Shown here piece after piece: positions 28,276-38,306 of a stretch of 64,000 nucleotides of DNA. Source of the stretch: an uncultured Roseobacter sp. (GTDB lineage: Bacteria; Pseudomonadota; Alphaproteobacteria; Rhodobacterales; Rhodobacteraceae). Both the position numbers and the translations under genes were made by a program. The stretch covers positions 216,501-280,500 of the forward strand of contig NZ_CANMDB010000005.1 in NCBI RefSeq assembly GCF_947496515.1, written 5' to 3'. The notes under the pieces are model-generated. The model did not search any database. It was not told the origin of the DNA and was given only the letters and a program-made list of their open reading frames with translations. The stretch's first letter is position 1. Each line of letters begins with the position of its first letter.

Positions 28276-30219
28276 ATGAAAAAAACCCGCGCAGAGACGG
28301 ATTTCAGCCACCGGCGTATTTCCCGCCGGGCGGCGCTTCTGGGTGGCGCACAGCTGTTGTTCATCGGCGGGCTTGCCGCGCGCATGCGGTATCTTCAGGT
28401 GGATCAGGCGGACCAGTTCCGCCTGCTCGCCGAGGAAAACCGGATCAATGTCCGGCTCATCCCGCCCGCCCGCGGCGAGGTTTTCGACCGCAATGGCATG
28501 CGACTGGCACAGAACGCTCCCTCCTACCGGATCGTCATCGTGCGCGAAGATGCAGGTGATGTGGATGCCGTGCTGGACCGGCTGGCCACCATCATCGAAC
28601 TTGCCCCCGAAGAGCTCGACCGGACGCGGGAAGAGCTGCGCCGTTCACCGTCTTTCCTACCGGTGACCATCGCTGAAGATGTCAGTTGGAAAGACATCAG
28701 CCGCGTGTCAGTCAACGCGCCAGCCCTGCCCGGCGTGACGCCGGAAGTGGGCCTGAGCCGCATTTACCCACAGGGATCCGATTTTGCGCATGTGCTGGGC
28801 TATGTAGGTCCTGTGTCGGATTACGACCTCAGCAAGATAACCGACCCTGAACCCGTGTTGCGGATACCGCGGTTCCAGATCGGCAAAGTGGGGGTGGAGA
28901 CCAAGCTGGAACCCCTGTTGCGCGGCAAGGCAGGCGCCAAGCGGGTGGAGGTCAACGCCGCCGGTCGTGTGATGCGCGAGCTCAGCCGCAAGGAGGGCAC
29001 GCCCGGCGCCGATGTCCAACTGACCGTGGATGCGAAACTGCAAGGCTACGTTCAGGCCCGCTTGGCGTCCGAGAGCGCCAGCGCCGTGATCATGGACTGC
29101 GACAACGGTGATGTTCTGGCGTGCGCCTCGGCGCCGACGTTTGATCCCAACCTTTTCGTGCGGGGAATTTCTGTCAGGGATTACAGCAGCCTGACGGAAA
29201 ACAAGTACCGTCCGCTGGCCAGCAAGACGGTGCAGGGGCTCTACCCCCCCGGCTCCACCTTCAAAATGATCACGGCCATGGCCGCGCTCGAGGCCGGGCT
29301 GATCGGACCCGACGATACTGTCTATTGCCCCGGTCATCTGGAGGTCTCGGGCCGCCGGTTCCATTGCTGGAAACGCGCGGGGCACGGCTGGGTCGACCTG
29401 CAGACTTCGCTGAAACGGTCCTGCGATGTGTACTACTACGATCTGGCGATCAAGGTCGGGATCGAGAAGATCTCGGACATGGCGCGCCGTTTCGGTCTTG
29501 GCGTGAAACACGATGTGCCGATGTCCGCTGTGGCCCAGGGGCTCGCGCCCAATATGGAATGGAAACAGCAGACCTACGGGCAAAGCTGGCGCGTCGGCGA
29601 TACGGTCAACGTGTCCATCGGGCAGGGATTCATGCTCAGCTCGCCCATGCAGCTGGCGGTGATGACCGCGCGTCTCGCCACCGGACGGGCAGTAGAGCCG
29701 CGGTTGATCAAATCCGTCGATGGGGTGGAGCAGCCCCCCCGCGGTGGAGAGAGCCTCGGGATGAACGAAAACAACCTGCGCAAGATGCGCCGTGCGATGA
29801 ATGCAGTGGTCAACGACCGGCGCGGAACAGCCTATGGATCCCGCATCATCGAGGATGCGATGCGCATGGCTGGCAAGACGGGCACCAGTCAGGTCCGCAA
29901 CATCACCGCAGCGGAGCGTCGGGCGGGGGTCATCCGAAACGAAGATCTGCCGTGGGAACGCCGCGATCACGCGCTGTTCGTCAATTTCGCTCCGATTGAC
30001 CGGCCCAAATACGCGGTCGCGGTGGTCGTGGAACACGGCGGCGGAGGCTCCAAGGCAGCCGCCCCCATCGCACGGGACATCACGCTGCAGGCGCTCTACG
30101 GCGGCCCGCCCCCCCTCGAAGCCTACCCAACCAAGGACCGCGAGCGTATCGAGGCTCAGCAGCAGGAGCTTCAGCGCATGCAACCGCAGGCCTCCTTTGT
30201 CGGGCGCGATCAGGCATGA
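28276..30219 (+). CDS. mrdA: penicillin-binding protein 2 (elongation transpeptidase)
   Basis: Class B PBP of 647 residues that crosslinks lateral-wall peptidoglycan. The N-terminal membrane anchor lies in RRAALLGGAQLLFIGGLAAR. The pedestal region contains ARGEVFDRNGMRLAQNAPS. The transpeptidase motifs are STFK (catalytic S327, in PPGSTFKMIT), SCD (S382, in KRSCDVYYYD) and KTGT (K534). The ATG at 28276 is chosen because the upstream in-frame stretch from 28213 overlaps mreD. It overlaps rodA by 4 bases. Confidence 0.95.
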   Translation: MKKTRAETDFSHRRISRRAALLGGAQLLFIGGLAARMRYLQVDQADQFRLLAEENRINVRLIPPARGEVFDRNGMRLAQNAPSYRIVIVREDAGDVDAVLDRLATIIELAPEELDRTREELRRSPSFLPVTIAEDVSWKDISRVSVNAPALPGVTPEVGLSRIYPQGSDFAHVLGYVGPVSDYDLSKITDPEPVLRIPRFQIGKVGVETKLEPLLRGKAGAKRVEVNAAGRVMRELSRKEGTPGADVQLTVDAKLQGYVQARLASESASAVIMDCDNGDVLACASAPTFDPNLFVRGISVRDYSSLTENKYRPLASKTVQGLYPPGSTFKMITAMAALEAGLIGPDDTVYCPGHLEVSGRRFHCWKRAGHGWVDLQTSLKRSCDVYYYDLAIKVGIEKISDMARRFGLGVKHDVPMSAVAQGLAPNMEWKQQTYGQSWRVGDTVNVSIGQGFMLSSPMQLAVMTARLATGRAVEPRLIKSVDGVEQPPRGGESLGMNENNLRKMRRAMNAVVNDRRGTAYGSRIIEDAMRMAGKTGTSQVRNITAAERRAGVIRNEDLPWERRDHALFVNFAPIDRPKYAVAVVVEHGGGGSKAAAPIARDITLQALYGGPPPLEAYPTKDRERIEAQQQELQRMQPQASFVGRDQA

Positions 30220-31355
30220 GCTATCTTGAGTACAACGTTAAATCCGCGCCCACTGGGCTGCGCAAGATCCTCTATCTGAACTGGCCGGTCGCACTCTTGC
30301 TGGCCTCGGTCTCGGGCGCGGGATTTCTGATGCTCTATTCGGTGGCGGGCGGATCGTTTTCCCCCTGGGCGGAACCACAGATGAAACGGTTCGCGCTCGG
30401 CTTTGTGCTGATGCTGGGCGTCGCAATGGTACCCATCTGGTTCTGGCGGTCGCTCGCCGGGCTGGGATATCTGATGACGGTCGCGCTGCTGGTGGGGGTC
30501 GAGCTCTTCGGGACCGTCGGAATGGGCGCGCAACGCTGGATTGATCTCGGGTTCATGCGCCTGCAACCTTCTGAATTGATGAAGATCACGCTCGTCATGT
30601 TTCTGGCGGCCTATTACGATTGGCTCCCCGCAAAACGCACGTCACACCCCTTCTGGGTGCTGCTGCCGGTGATCGCCATCCTGATCCCCACAGCGCTGGT
30701 CCTGCGCCAACCCGATCTCGGCACGTCCATCCTGCTGCTCGCAGCGGGGGGCGGGTTGATGTTTCTCGCAGGGGTGCATTGGGCCTATTTTGCTGTGGTT
30801 CTGACCAGTGCAATCGGTCTGGTAACGGCCGTTTTCAGATCGCGCGGCACCTCCTGGCAGCTGATCCAGGATTATCAGTTCCGCCGGATCGATACCTTTC
30901 TGGACCCCAGTACGGACCCGCTGGGCGCGGGATACCATATTACCCAGTCCAAGATCGCTCTGGGGTCCGGCGGATGGACGGGGCGCGGTTTCATGCAAGG
31001 CACACAGAGCCGGCTGAACTTCCTGCCCGAAAAGCACACCGATTTCATCTTCACCACCTTGGCGGAGGAGTTCGGCTTTCTGGGCGGCATTTCCCTGCTG
31101 GGGCTCTATGCGCTCATCATCGTCTTCTGCATCTGGTCAGCACTGACCAACAAGGACCGCTTCTCCTCGCTGCTGACCCTGGGGATTGCGCTTAACTTCT
31201 TCTTGTTCTTCGCGGTCAACATGTCGATGGTGATGGGGCTCGCGCCGGTCGTCGGGGTGCCGCTGCCACTGGTCAGCTACGGCGGTTCGGCCATGCTGGT
31301 CCTGCTGCTGGCCTTCGGCCTGATGCAAAGCGCCCATGTCCACCGTCTGAGATAA
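30216..31355 (+). CDS. rodA: peptidoglycan glycosyltransferase RodA
   Basis: SEDS-family polytopic membrane protein of 379 residues that polymerises lipid II during elongation. Typical segments are MGAQRWIDLGFMRLQPSELMK, VLRQPDLGTSILLLAAGGGLM, LGAGYHITQSKIALGSGGWTG-like sequence, LNFLPEKHTDFIFTTLAEEFG (containing the conserved Glu-Lys-His-Thr-Asp loop) and PLPLVSYGGSAML. It is coupled to mrdA, its transpeptidase partner. Confidence 0.95.
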   Translation: MSYLEYNVKSAPTGLRKILYLNWPVALLLASVSGAGFLMLYSVAGGSFSPWAEPQMKRFALGFVLMLGVAMVPIWFWRSLAGLGYLMTVALLVGVELFGTVGMGAQRWIDLGFMRLQPSELMKITLVMFLAAYYDWLPAKRTSHPFWVLLPVIAILIPTALVLRQPDLGTSILLLAAGGGLMFLAGVHWAYFAVVLTSAIGLVTAVFRSRGTSWQLIQDYQFRRIDTFLDPSTDPLGAGYHITQSKIALGSGGWTGRGFMQGTQSRLNFLPEKHTDFIFTTLAEEFGFLGGISLLGLYALIIVFCIWSALTNKDRFSSLLTLGIALNFFLFFAVNMSMVMGLAPVVGVPLPLVSYGGSAMLVLLLAFGLMQSAHVHRLR

Positions 31356-31360
31356 AAGCA

Positions 31361-32293
31361 ATGTCCATCAATGTCCTTTTCGCCGCTCGCCCGGATCGGT
31401 GGAGCAGTTACGAGCCTTCCTTGCGCGCAGCTTTCGCCGAGCGGGATCTGCCGGTGACCCTGTCTCAGGAGATGCCGCCCGAGACGGTGGACTACATCAT
31501 CTACGCACCCAATTCGCCGCTGCAGGATTTCACGCCCTATGCGCGCGCCAAGGCGGTGCTGAACCTCTGGGCGGGGGTCGAGCAAATCGTCGGTAACCCC
31601 ACGCTCAAAATCCCGCTCGCGCGGATGGTCGATCCCGGCATGACGCAATCGATGACCGAATGGGTAACCGGCCACGTCATGCGTTATCACCTCGGCATGG
31701 ACCGCCACATCGTAAACCCGGGCCACGTCTGGCAAGCGCACACGCCGCCACTGGCATCTGAGCGCCGCGTCTGTATCCTCGGGATGGGCGCTCTTGGCAG
31801 CGCTGTGGCAGAGAAACTGATCACGATCGGGTTCGAGGTCCATGGCTGGAGCCGCCGCAAGAAAGATATCGCCGGTGTGACCACCCACCACGGCGAGGCA
31901 GGTCTGGAACAAGCGTTGCGCGTGGCACAGATCCTCGTGCTGCTGCTGCCCGATACGCCCGCAACCGAAGATATCCTGAACGCGCGCACCATCGGTCATC
32001 TGCCGCAGGGCGCTTTTGTCATCAATCCCGGCCGGGGCCCTCTCATTGACGATACGGCCCTGATGGCGGCGCTCGACAACGGCAAACTGGCGGGTGCAAC
32101 ACTCGATGTCTTTCGGGTGGAACCGCTCCCCGAGGCGCACCCGTTCTGGGCCCATCCCAAGGTGACCGTCACGCCCCACATCGCTGCAGAAACCCGACCC
32201 AGTACTGCCGCGCGCGTCATCGCGGAGAACATTCAGCGCGGCGAGACCGGTGCGCCGCTTCTGAACCTGGTGGACCGGGATAGCGGATATTAG
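31361..32293 (+). CDS. glyoxylate/hydroxypyruvate reductase A-like dehydrogenase
   Basis: D-2-hydroxyacid dehydrogenase of 310 residues resembling GhrA. The NAD(P)-binding motif is ILGMGALGSAVAEKLITIGFEV. Catalytic Arg lies in INPGRGPLIDD, the Glu in DVFRVEPLPEAHPFW and the His in VTPHIAAETRPST. The substrate is probably glyoxylate or hydroxypyruvate, but other 2-oxoacids are possible. It starts 5 bases after rodA. Its stop codon TAG is also the first triplet of the left end of the dispersed repeat at 32291. Confidence 0.88.
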   Translation: MSINVLFAARPDRWSSYEPSLRAAFAERDLPVTLSQEMPPETVDYIIYAPNSPLQDFTPYARAKAVLNLWAGVEQIVGNPTLKIPLARMVDPGMTQSMTEWVTGHVMRYHLGMDRHIVNPGHVWQAHTPPLASERRVCILGMGALGSAVAEKLITIGFEVHGWSRRKKDIAGVTTHHGEAGLEQALRVAQILVLLLPDTPATEDILNARTIGHLPQGAFVINPGRGPLIDDTALMAALDNGKLAGATLDVFRVEPLPEAHPFWAHPKVTVTPHIAAETRPSTAARVIAENIQRGETGAPLLNLVDRDSGY

Positions 32294-32457
32294 AGCATCC
32301 CACCTTCAACCAGAGACACACAGATTCGATCAGAACGCCCGCGCAACAGGCATTGTCGCGCCGTCCCGCCCTGTCAAGCCGGAGGTTTGCCTTTGGCAAA
32401 ACGGGCGGCGCTTCCATACCGACATCGGGCGTCTCAGGTTTGAGGCCGGACACTGTA
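32291..32457. repeat. diverged copy A of a MITE-like repeat
   Basis: 167-bp element with ends TAGAGCATCCCACCTTCAAC... and ...TCTCAGGTTTGAGGCCGGAC. It matches copy B at 50992-51126 over both 26-bp ends (about 19-20 of 26 each) and over the internal stem GCGCAACA-GGCAT-TGTCGCGC. It carries about 32 extra bases relative to copy B. The remainder of the 333-bp gap (32458-32626) shows no gene or clear signal. Confidence 0.65.
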
Positions 32458-32626
32458 GCCGCAAGCCACGGAGCCCGTGCTTTCATGATTGAACGAATCC
32501 GCGTCAGAAACGGATCAATCGCCGGTCAAGGATGCCGCAGACCTGAACGCCGCTCATGGCAGCAGCACAGTTTTCAACGTCGGGCTCTGCCAGTGCTTAC
32601 CCGCGGGTCGAAGCGTCCCCCCTTTG

Positions 32627-34639
32627 CTAGGCCGCCAACCCACGTCCTTTGAGCAACGCCTCGACGCCGGGCAGACGCCCGCGAAAGGCGGTGTAGAGCG
32701 CCGCGGCATCACGGCTGCCGCCGGTGGACAGGATATGCTTTTCCAGCGCTGCGGCCTGAGCGGGATCGAAGGCATCGCCCGCTTCTTCAAAAGCTGCGAA
32801 AGCATCCGCATCCATAACCTCCGACCACATATAGCTGTAATACCCGCTGGAATACCCGTCACCGGCAAAGACATGGGCGAACTGCGGTGTGGCGTGCCGC
32901 ATGGTGATGGCATCGGGCATGCCGATCTCCTCCAGCACCTCGCGCTGACGCAGCATCGGATCGGCGGGCGCCGGACCATCGTGAAAGGCCAGATCCACCA
33001 GCGCAGAAGCCACGTACTCCACCGTCTGAAATCCCATGTCATAGGTCGCCGCAGCCAAGAGCTTATCAAGCAACTCCGGCGGCATTGGCTGGCCCGTCTC
33101 GGCATGGGTCGCAAACTCAGCCAGTACCTCCGGCACCTCCAGCCAGTGTTCATAAAGCTGGCTGGGCAGTTCCACGAAATCGCGTGCAACTGAGGTTCCC
33201 GAAACACTCTCATAGGTGACATCCGACAGGATCTGGTGCAGCGCGTGGCCGAATTCGTGAAACAGCGTCCGCGCATCGTCATAGGACAGCAGCGCGGGAT
33301 CCCCCTTGGCAAAGTTGCACACGTTGATCACCACCGGCGTCTGAGTTTGCGGGAACCGCGCCTGCCCACGCATGGCCGAGCACCACGCCCCCGAACGCTT
33401 GCCACCACGCGCAAAGTAATCCCCGATGAACACGGCCAGATGCTGGCCATCGCGCGTGACCTCCCACGCGCGGCAGTCGGGATGATAGAGCGGCACGTCA
33501 AGCGGTTTGAACGCCAGCCCGAAGAGCCGGGTCGCACAGGAAAACGCCGCCGCGATCATCTGCTCCAACTGGAAGTACGGCTTCAGCGTCGCCTCATCCA
33601 GATCGTGCTCGGCGACGCGCCGTTTCTCGGCGTAGTAACGCCAGTCCCAGGGTTCGAGCGGGCCGTTCACCCCATCGGCCTGCATCATCCGGGTCAGCAC
33701 CGCCGCGTCCGCTTCGGCCTGCGCGCGGGCGGGTGACCAGACGGCCATCAACAGGTCCCGCACGGCGGCGGGCGTCTTGGCCATCTCGGTCTCCAGCTTG
33801 TAATCGGCAAAGCTGTCGTATCCCAGCAGCCGCGCGCGCTCTTGGCGCAGTTGCAGGATCTCTGCCGCGATGGCGCGATTGTCAGTCTCCCCACCCCCTG
33901 CCCCCCGCGCAGCCCAGGCCTCGAACGCCGTCTTGCGCAGGTCGCGCCGGGGTGAAAACTGCAGGAATGGCACGATCAGGGATCGTGACAGTGTGACAAC
34001 AGGCTGACCTGCTTCGCGCTCTGCTCCGGCGGACCGCGCGGCGGTGACAACGAAGTCAGGCAGTCCTTCGAGATCTTCTTCCACCAATGGCATGAACCAG
34101 CTGCGCTCATCGGCGAGCAGATTTTGCGTGAACTGGGTGCCAAGCGTCGCGAGCCGACCCTTGATCTCCTTCATCCGAGCATCATCCGCACCTTCCAACG
34201 CAGCGCCAGCCCGGACGAAATTGCGATGGGTAAGCATCAGGACGCGCGCCTGCTCCGGGCTCAGATCGAGAGCATCGCGCCTCTCCCAAACTGCCGCGAT
34301 CCGTGAAAAGAGCGCCTTGTTGCCGGAAATTTCTGCCGAATGGGCGGCCAGGCGGGGCGAAAAATCTCGCTGCAACGCCTCGCGCGCGGGCGTGCTGTCA
34401 GCTCCGGCGATGGTGAAAAAGACGCTGAGCACCTTGTCCAGCGCGCGGCCTGCCGCCTCCAGAGCCTCGACCGTATTGGCAAAGGTAGGCTCGGCATCAC
34501 TGCCTGCGATAGCGTCGATCTCTGCTCGGTGCGCGGTCAGTGCCTGCTCCAGCGCAGGGGCAAAGTCTTCGTCGGAAAGCCGGTCAAAAGGGGCGATCCC
34601 GAAGGGGGTTGCCCAGTCCTGCAACAAGGGGTTTGTCAT
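32627..34639 (-). CDS. M3 family oligopeptidase (OpdA/Dcp type)
   Basis: Zinc metallopeptidase of 670 residues, the normal length. The active site is HEFGH (H461-E462, H465) in TLFHEFGHALHQILSD, with the third ligand Glu expected about 25 residues on (VARDFVELPSQLYEHW). N-terminal helices begin NPLLQDWATPFGIAPFDRLS, typical of oligopeptidase A and peptidyl-dipeptidase Dcp. It acts in the cytoplasm on short peptides, including cleaved signal peptides in E. coli. The choice between OpdA and Dcp cannot be made here. Confidence 0.92.
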   Translation of the reverse strand: MTNPLLQDWATPFGIAPFDRLSDEDFAPALEQALTAHRAEIDAIAGSDAEPTFANTVEALEAAGRALDKVLSVFFTIAGADSTPAREALQRDFSPRLAAHSAEISGNKALFSRIAAVWERRDALDLSPEQARVLMLTHRNFVRAGAALEGADDARMKEIKGRLATLGTQFTQNLLADERSWFMPLVEEDLEGLPDFVVTAARSAGAEREAGQPVVTLSRSLIVPFLQFSPRRDLRKTAFEAWAARGAGGGETDNRAIAAEILQLRQERARLLGYDSFADYKLETEMAKTPAAVRDLLMAVWSPARAQAEADAAVLTRMMQADGVNGPLEPWDWRYYAEKRRVAEHDLDEATLKPYFQLEQMIAAAFSCATRLFGLAFKPLDVPLYHPDCRAWEVTRDGQHLAVFIGDYFARGGKRSGAWCSAMRGQARFPQTQTPVVINVCNFAKGDPALLSYDDARTLFHEFGHALHQILSDVTYESVSGTSVARDFVELPSQLYEHWLEVPEVLAEFATHAETGQPMPPELLDKLLAAATYDMGFQTVEYVASALVDLAFHDGPAPADPMLRQREVLEEIGMPDAITMRHATPQFAHVFAGDGYSSGYYSYMWSEVMDADAFAAFEEAGDAFDPAQAAALEKHILSTGGSRDAAALYTAFRGRLPGVEALLKGRGLAA

Positions 34640-34700
34640 GGCGGTCTCCTTTGGTTGTCAGGCTAGGGGCGCGCGCGCCGCCCCGCAAGCGCACGCGGTA

Positions 34701-35753
34701 TCAGCGCGGAAGTTTGCCACAAACCGGGCAATCGGCCCGGGACGCGGCTGCGATTGTCCGGCTTTCGCCGTGGAGCGCATCGTAGATCACCATCTGGCCA
34801 CGCAAGGTCGTGCCCGCGCCAGTGATGATCTTGAGCGCTTCGGTGGCCATCATCGCGCCGATCACACCCGGCAAAGGCGCGAAAACACCCGCCTCGGCGC
34901 ATGAGGGGGCCAGATCTGCGGCGGGTGCCTCGGGAAAGACGCATTGATAACAGGGGCCGGACCACGCGGGATCGAACACGCTCAACTGCCCTTCCCATTG
35001 GCTCAGCGCGCCTGAGATCAGCGGGATCCCTTGCGCCACCGCAATCCGGTTGACCAGATAGCGGGTGTCGAAATTATCGGTGCCGTCCAGCACCACGTCG
35101 TAATCGGCAAAAAGCTCGGCGGCGATCTCTTCGGTCAGGCGGCGCTGGTAGGGGCGGACGGTGATATGGGGGTTTTGCGCCAGCATCTCTTCCTGCGCGG
35201 AAAAGACCTTGGGCACGCCGATGGTCCGATCCTTGTGGATCACCTGCCGTTGCAGATTGGCGTTCTCGACCTTATCGTCATCGATCACCCCAATGGTGCC
35301 CACCCCGGCGGCAGCCAGATACTGCAACGCGGGCGCGCCGAGACCACCCGCGCCGATCACCAGCACCTTGGCGTCCTTCAGTCGCTTCTGCCCGGCACCG
35401 CCGACCTCGCGCAAGACGATGTGGCGCGCGTAACGGTTAAGCTCAGTCTCGCTAAAGCCCGGACGCGGTTCGCGGGCGCGGGCCGCCTCCTGAACTTCCT
35501 CCGCCCTGCCGCGCAAACGGCGCAGCCCGTAGCGGTAGGCCAGAAAAAGCCCCACAAGACCGCCCAGGATCAGCCATGGCGCTGCACTCTCGCCGGTGGC
35601 GATCCGCAAAGGGTTGCCCGCAGGCAAGATCAGCTGGATGATCAGCACGCCGAGATACAGCATTCCGATCATCTTGGCGCGGGTCTGACGCGGTGCGCCG
35701 ACAACAGACCCCAGGCCCCAAAACGCCCCCGCCATGATCAAAACCAACAGCAT
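34701..35753 (-). CDS. MoeB/ThiF-type adenylyltransferase with N-terminal membrane segment
   Basis: E1-like ATP-dependent adenylyltransferase of 350 residues that activates the C-terminal Gly of a sulphur-carrier protein (MoaD or ThiS type). The catalytic domain starts at about residue 100 (RYARHIVLREVGGAGQKRL) with VLVIGAGGLGAPALQYLAAAG for ATP, and zinc-binding pairs CYQC and CPVC. The first 80 residues are unusual: hydrophobic spans [33 protein letters not shown] and APWLILGGLVGLFLAYR suggest membrane anchoring. It overlaps dut by one base, so the two are probably coupled. Confidence 0.87.
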   Translation of the reverse strand: MLLVLIMAGAFWGLGSVVGAPRQTRAKMIGMLYLGVLIIQLILPAGNPLRIATGESAAPWLILGGLVGLFLAYRYGLRRLRGRAEEVQEAARAREPRPGFSETELNRYARHIVLREVGGAGQKRLKDAKVLVIGAGGLGAPALQYLAAAGVGTIGVIDDDKVENANLQRQVIHKDRTIGVPKVFSAQEEMLAQNPHITVRPYQRRLTEEIAAELFADYDVVLDGTDNFDTRYLVNRIAVAQGIPLISGALSQWEGQLSVFDPAWSGPCYQCVFPEAPAADLAPSCAEAGVFAPLPGVIGAMMATEALKIITGAGTTLRGQMVIYDALHGESRTIAAASRADCPVCGKLPR

Positions 35754-36214
35754 CAGGTCCCTCCTGTTGAGCCGAAACCACCCGTGGCGCGCGCCGTGGT
35801 GCCGAGATCAGAAACGCCGGTAAAGCGCGCCCGTATCACCGGGGCCAGCACCATTTGTGCGATGCGCATGCCGTGAGTGATTTCAAAAGAGGCCTCTCCG
35901 GCGTTCAAGACGATCACCCCAACGTCACCGCGGTAGTCACTGTCGATCGTGCCGGGGCTGTTGACCAGCATCAGCCCGTGGCGCAGTGCCAGACCCGACC
36001 TGGGACGGATCTGCACCTCAAAGCTATCAGGTACTTCCATGCGCAATCCGGTGGGGATCAGCGCGCGGGCACCGGGCGCCAGTGTCAGCGGCCCGTCCGG
36101 CAGGTTGGCGCGCAGATCAGCACCAGCGGCGCCCGCGGTCTGATACACCGGCAGACCGAGGCTGGTATCGGCGCCTTCCGCCCAGACGATACGAATTTCA
36201 ATGGCCCCAGTCAT
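35753..36214 (-). CDS. dut: dUTP diphosphatase
   Basis: Trimeric dUTPase of 153 residues that hydrolyses dUTP to dUMP and pyrophosphate. Motifs in order: [12 protein letters not shown] (I), [13 protein letters not shown] (II), [17 protein letters not shown] (III), [10 protein letters not shown] (IV) and ATGGFGSTG (V). All catalytic segments are intact. It lies 8 bases after coaBC on the same strand, a neighbourhood common in alphaproteobacteria. Confidence 0.95.
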   Translation of the reverse strand: MTGAIEIRIVWAEGADTSLGLPVYQTAGAAGADLRANLPDGPLTLAPGARALIPTGLRMEVPDSFEVQIRPRSGLALRHGLMLVNSPGTIDSDYRGDVGVIVLNAGEASFEITHGMRIAQMVLAPVIRARFTGVSDLGTTARATGGFGSTGGT

Positions 36215-36221
36215 ACCGCCG

Positions 36222-37421
36222 TCATGCCTTGCTCAACGCAGCCGCGATACGTGCCGCCAGCCGCGTGGCCACGTCAGTCTTGGACAGCGTCGGCCAATCC
36301 TCCGCGCCCGCATCATCGATCAGCGTGACGGTATTATCCGTACCGCCCATGACACCGCTGGCTTCCGAGACATCATTGGCCACAATCCAATCGCAGCCCT
36401 TGCGCACCCGCTTGGCGGTCGCGTGCGCCACCACATCATCCGTTTCCGCCGCGAAGCCGACGACCAGATCGGGCCTGTTCTCCGACAGATTCGCGACGTC
36501 TCTGAGGATGTCCGGGTTCTCCGCAAGATCCAGCTTCGGCAGACCCTCTTTCGATTTCTTCAGCTTCCGACCGGATGCTTCTTTCAGCCGCCAGTCGGCC
36601 ACCGCAGCCGCAAAGATCGCCGCATCCACGGGAAGCGCGGCCATGACAGCGCACCGCATTTCCTCGGCGGTTGTCACGCGGACGACCTTGGCCTGTGCAG
36701 GCGGGGGGACGTCGGCGGGCCCGGTGATGAACACAACATCCGCCCCCAGAGCCGCCAGTGCCGTGCCGATCGCCGTTCCCTGCGCGCCGGAGGATCGGTT
36801 GGCAATGTAGCGGACAGGATCAATCGGTTCATGGGTCGGGCCAGAGGTCACAAGCACCCGTTTGCCGTTCAACGGGCCTGTGCTCAGGTGGCGCTCGATC
36901 GCCGCGACAATCTCCAGCGGTTCGGCCATGCGCCCCGGACCGTACTCGCCACATGCCATGTCACCCTCGCCCGGCCCGACGCTGGTCACGCCATCCTGCG
37001 CAAGCGTCGCCCGATTTCGCTGGGTCGCGGGATGCTGCCACATGCGGACGTTCATCGCGGGCGCGATCAGGACCGGCGTATCCGTGGCCAGCAACAGCGT
37101 GCTCGCCAGATCATTGGCGTGCCCCTGTGCCATCTTGGCCATCAGATCGGCGGTCGCAGGTGCGACGACGATCAGATCGGCGACACGGCTGAGCTGAATG
37201 TGACCCATCTCCGCTTCATCCGTGAGATCGAAGAGATCGCCGTAGACCTTGGTTCCCGCCAGGGCGGAGACCGACAGCGGCGTGACAAAGGCCTCGCCCG
37301 CCTTTGTCAGCACCGGTGTGACGACCGCGCCCCGTTCGCGCAACCGCCGGATCAGGTCGAGCGATTTGAACGCGGCGATGCCACCACCGATGATGAGCAG
37401 AACGTGTTTTCCCGTCAGCAT
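36222..37421 (-). CDS. coaBC: bifunctional phosphopantothenoylcysteine decarboxylase / phosphopantothenate-cysteine ligase
   Basis: CoaBC makes 4'-phosphopantetheine in CoA biosynthesis. The protein has 399 residues. The N-terminal flavin-dependent CoaC half begins [21 protein letters not shown] and has the PAMNVRMW motif ([18 protein letters not shown]). The CoaB half begins about residue 185 with [20 protein letters not shown] and has [19 protein letters not shown] and the KLKK segment ([16 protein letters not shown]). It is followed directly by dut. Confidence 0.94.
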   Translation of the reverse strand: MLTGKHVLLIIGGGIAAFKSLDLIRRLRERGAVVTPVLTKAGEAFVTPLSVSALAGTKVYGDLFDLTDEAEMGHIQLSRVADLIVVAPATADLMAKMAQGHANDLASTLLLATDTPVLIAPAMNVRMWQHPATQRNRATLAQDGVTSVGPGEGDMACGEYGPGRMAEPLEIVAAIERHLSTGPLNGKRVLVTSGPTHEPIDPVRYIANRSSGAQGTAIGTALAALGADVVFITGPADVPPPAQAKVVRVTTAEEMRCAVMAALPVDAAIFAAAVADWRLKEASGRKLKKSKEGLPKLDLAENPDILRDVANLSENRPDLVVGFAAETDDVVAHATAKRVRKGCDWIVANDVSEASGVMGGTDNTVTLIDDAGAEDWPTLSKTDVATRLAARIAAALSKA

Positions 37422-37493
37422 GAGGCATCCTTTGATCCCACCGTCCGCGCGCGACCATAGGGTGGGAGTTTGGGGACCACCAGCCCCGGACCC

Positions 37494-38306
37494 TCAGTTG
37501 AATGCATCGCAGGGATTGCCCCGATCGACGCTTTCACCGTCAACGACCGTGTCGAACCCGCCTGCAGGCGCCTGTCCCGCTTCGCCCTGACCAAGCGCAA
37601 AGACCACCAGATCGGGTGCCGCAGCCTGCAAGAGCGCGGGCGCCCCCCAGTCGCTGCGCGCGTGACCATTGCCGGTAATCACCACCACCGTTCCGCCCGT
37701 CTCGGACCGGGCCTCCAGCGCGGCGCGCGCCAGCGCCGCATCGCGCAACCGCTGAACCGACACCATCAGTGGCAACATCTCTTCGGGCAATGCGTCACAA
37801 TGAGCGTCCGCTTGCAATGCTTCACGGGCTTGTTGCTCATCCTCCGGCAAAGGCTGATCCAACCCGAAACGTGCTGCATCCTCCGCGCCGAAGACTGCCG
37901 TCAGATGTTGCCCCATCAGGCCGCGTACCTGATCACGCGGGACACCCGCGCCGTAGATCGCCGCTGTCTCTGCTGCGGCAAAGATGGGAAAATACATCGC
38001 GAAATCGGGCCAACCTGCCGCTTCCCATTCCAAAACGACCGCGAGATCAGACTGTGAACGTCGGTTTTCAGGTGTGATCCGGGCTGCTTGCTCTGGCGTC
38101 AGCATCTCAAAGACGAGGGCGGCGGGCGATATCTCAGCCGTCCACTCTGCCTGAACCCTGTGGTGAGCCGGGTTGTCGTGCTGCTCGCCGAGAAAAACAA
38201 CATCAGCAGAGAATGCTGGAGGGGGGACGGCGCTATCCGCAAAGACGGACGAAGCCGCGATTGCCGCGGCTCCGAAACTCATCATGACGGCGGTGGTGCG
38301 CATCAC
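37494..38306 (-). CDS. ChaN family exported protein
   Basis: Protein of 270 residues with a signal peptide (residues 1-23, SFGAAAIAASSVFA) and a ChaN-type fold: VVFLGEQHDNPAHHRVQAEW near the start, LVFEMLTPEQAA, and TVVVITGNGHARSDWGAPALL near the end. ChaN homologues bind haem or haem-like groups in some species; the conserved Glu-Gln-His segment is present. Location is probably periplasmic. It follows rpoH with no gap (stop of rpoH at 38307, start at 38306), so co-transcription is likely. Confidence 0.82.
   Translation of the reverse strand: MMRTTAVMMSFGAAAIAASSVFADSAVPPPAFSADVVFLGEQHDNPAHHRVQAEWTAEISPAALVFEMLTPEQAARITPENRRSQSDLAVVLEWEAAGWPDFAMYFPIFAAAETAAIYGAGVPRDQVRGLMGQHLTAVFGAEDAARFGLDQPLPEDEQQAREALQADAHCDALPEEMLPLMVSVQRLRDAALARAALEARSETGGTVVVITGNGHARSDWGAPALLQAAAPDLVVFALGQGEAGQAPAGGFDTVVDGESVDRGNPCDAFN

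Noticed and set aside
28708-30183. Long open frame antisense to the PBP2 gene
   Set aside because: PBP2 on the plus strand carries all transpeptidase motifs; the antisense translation is His/Arg/Gly-rich and unlike any family.
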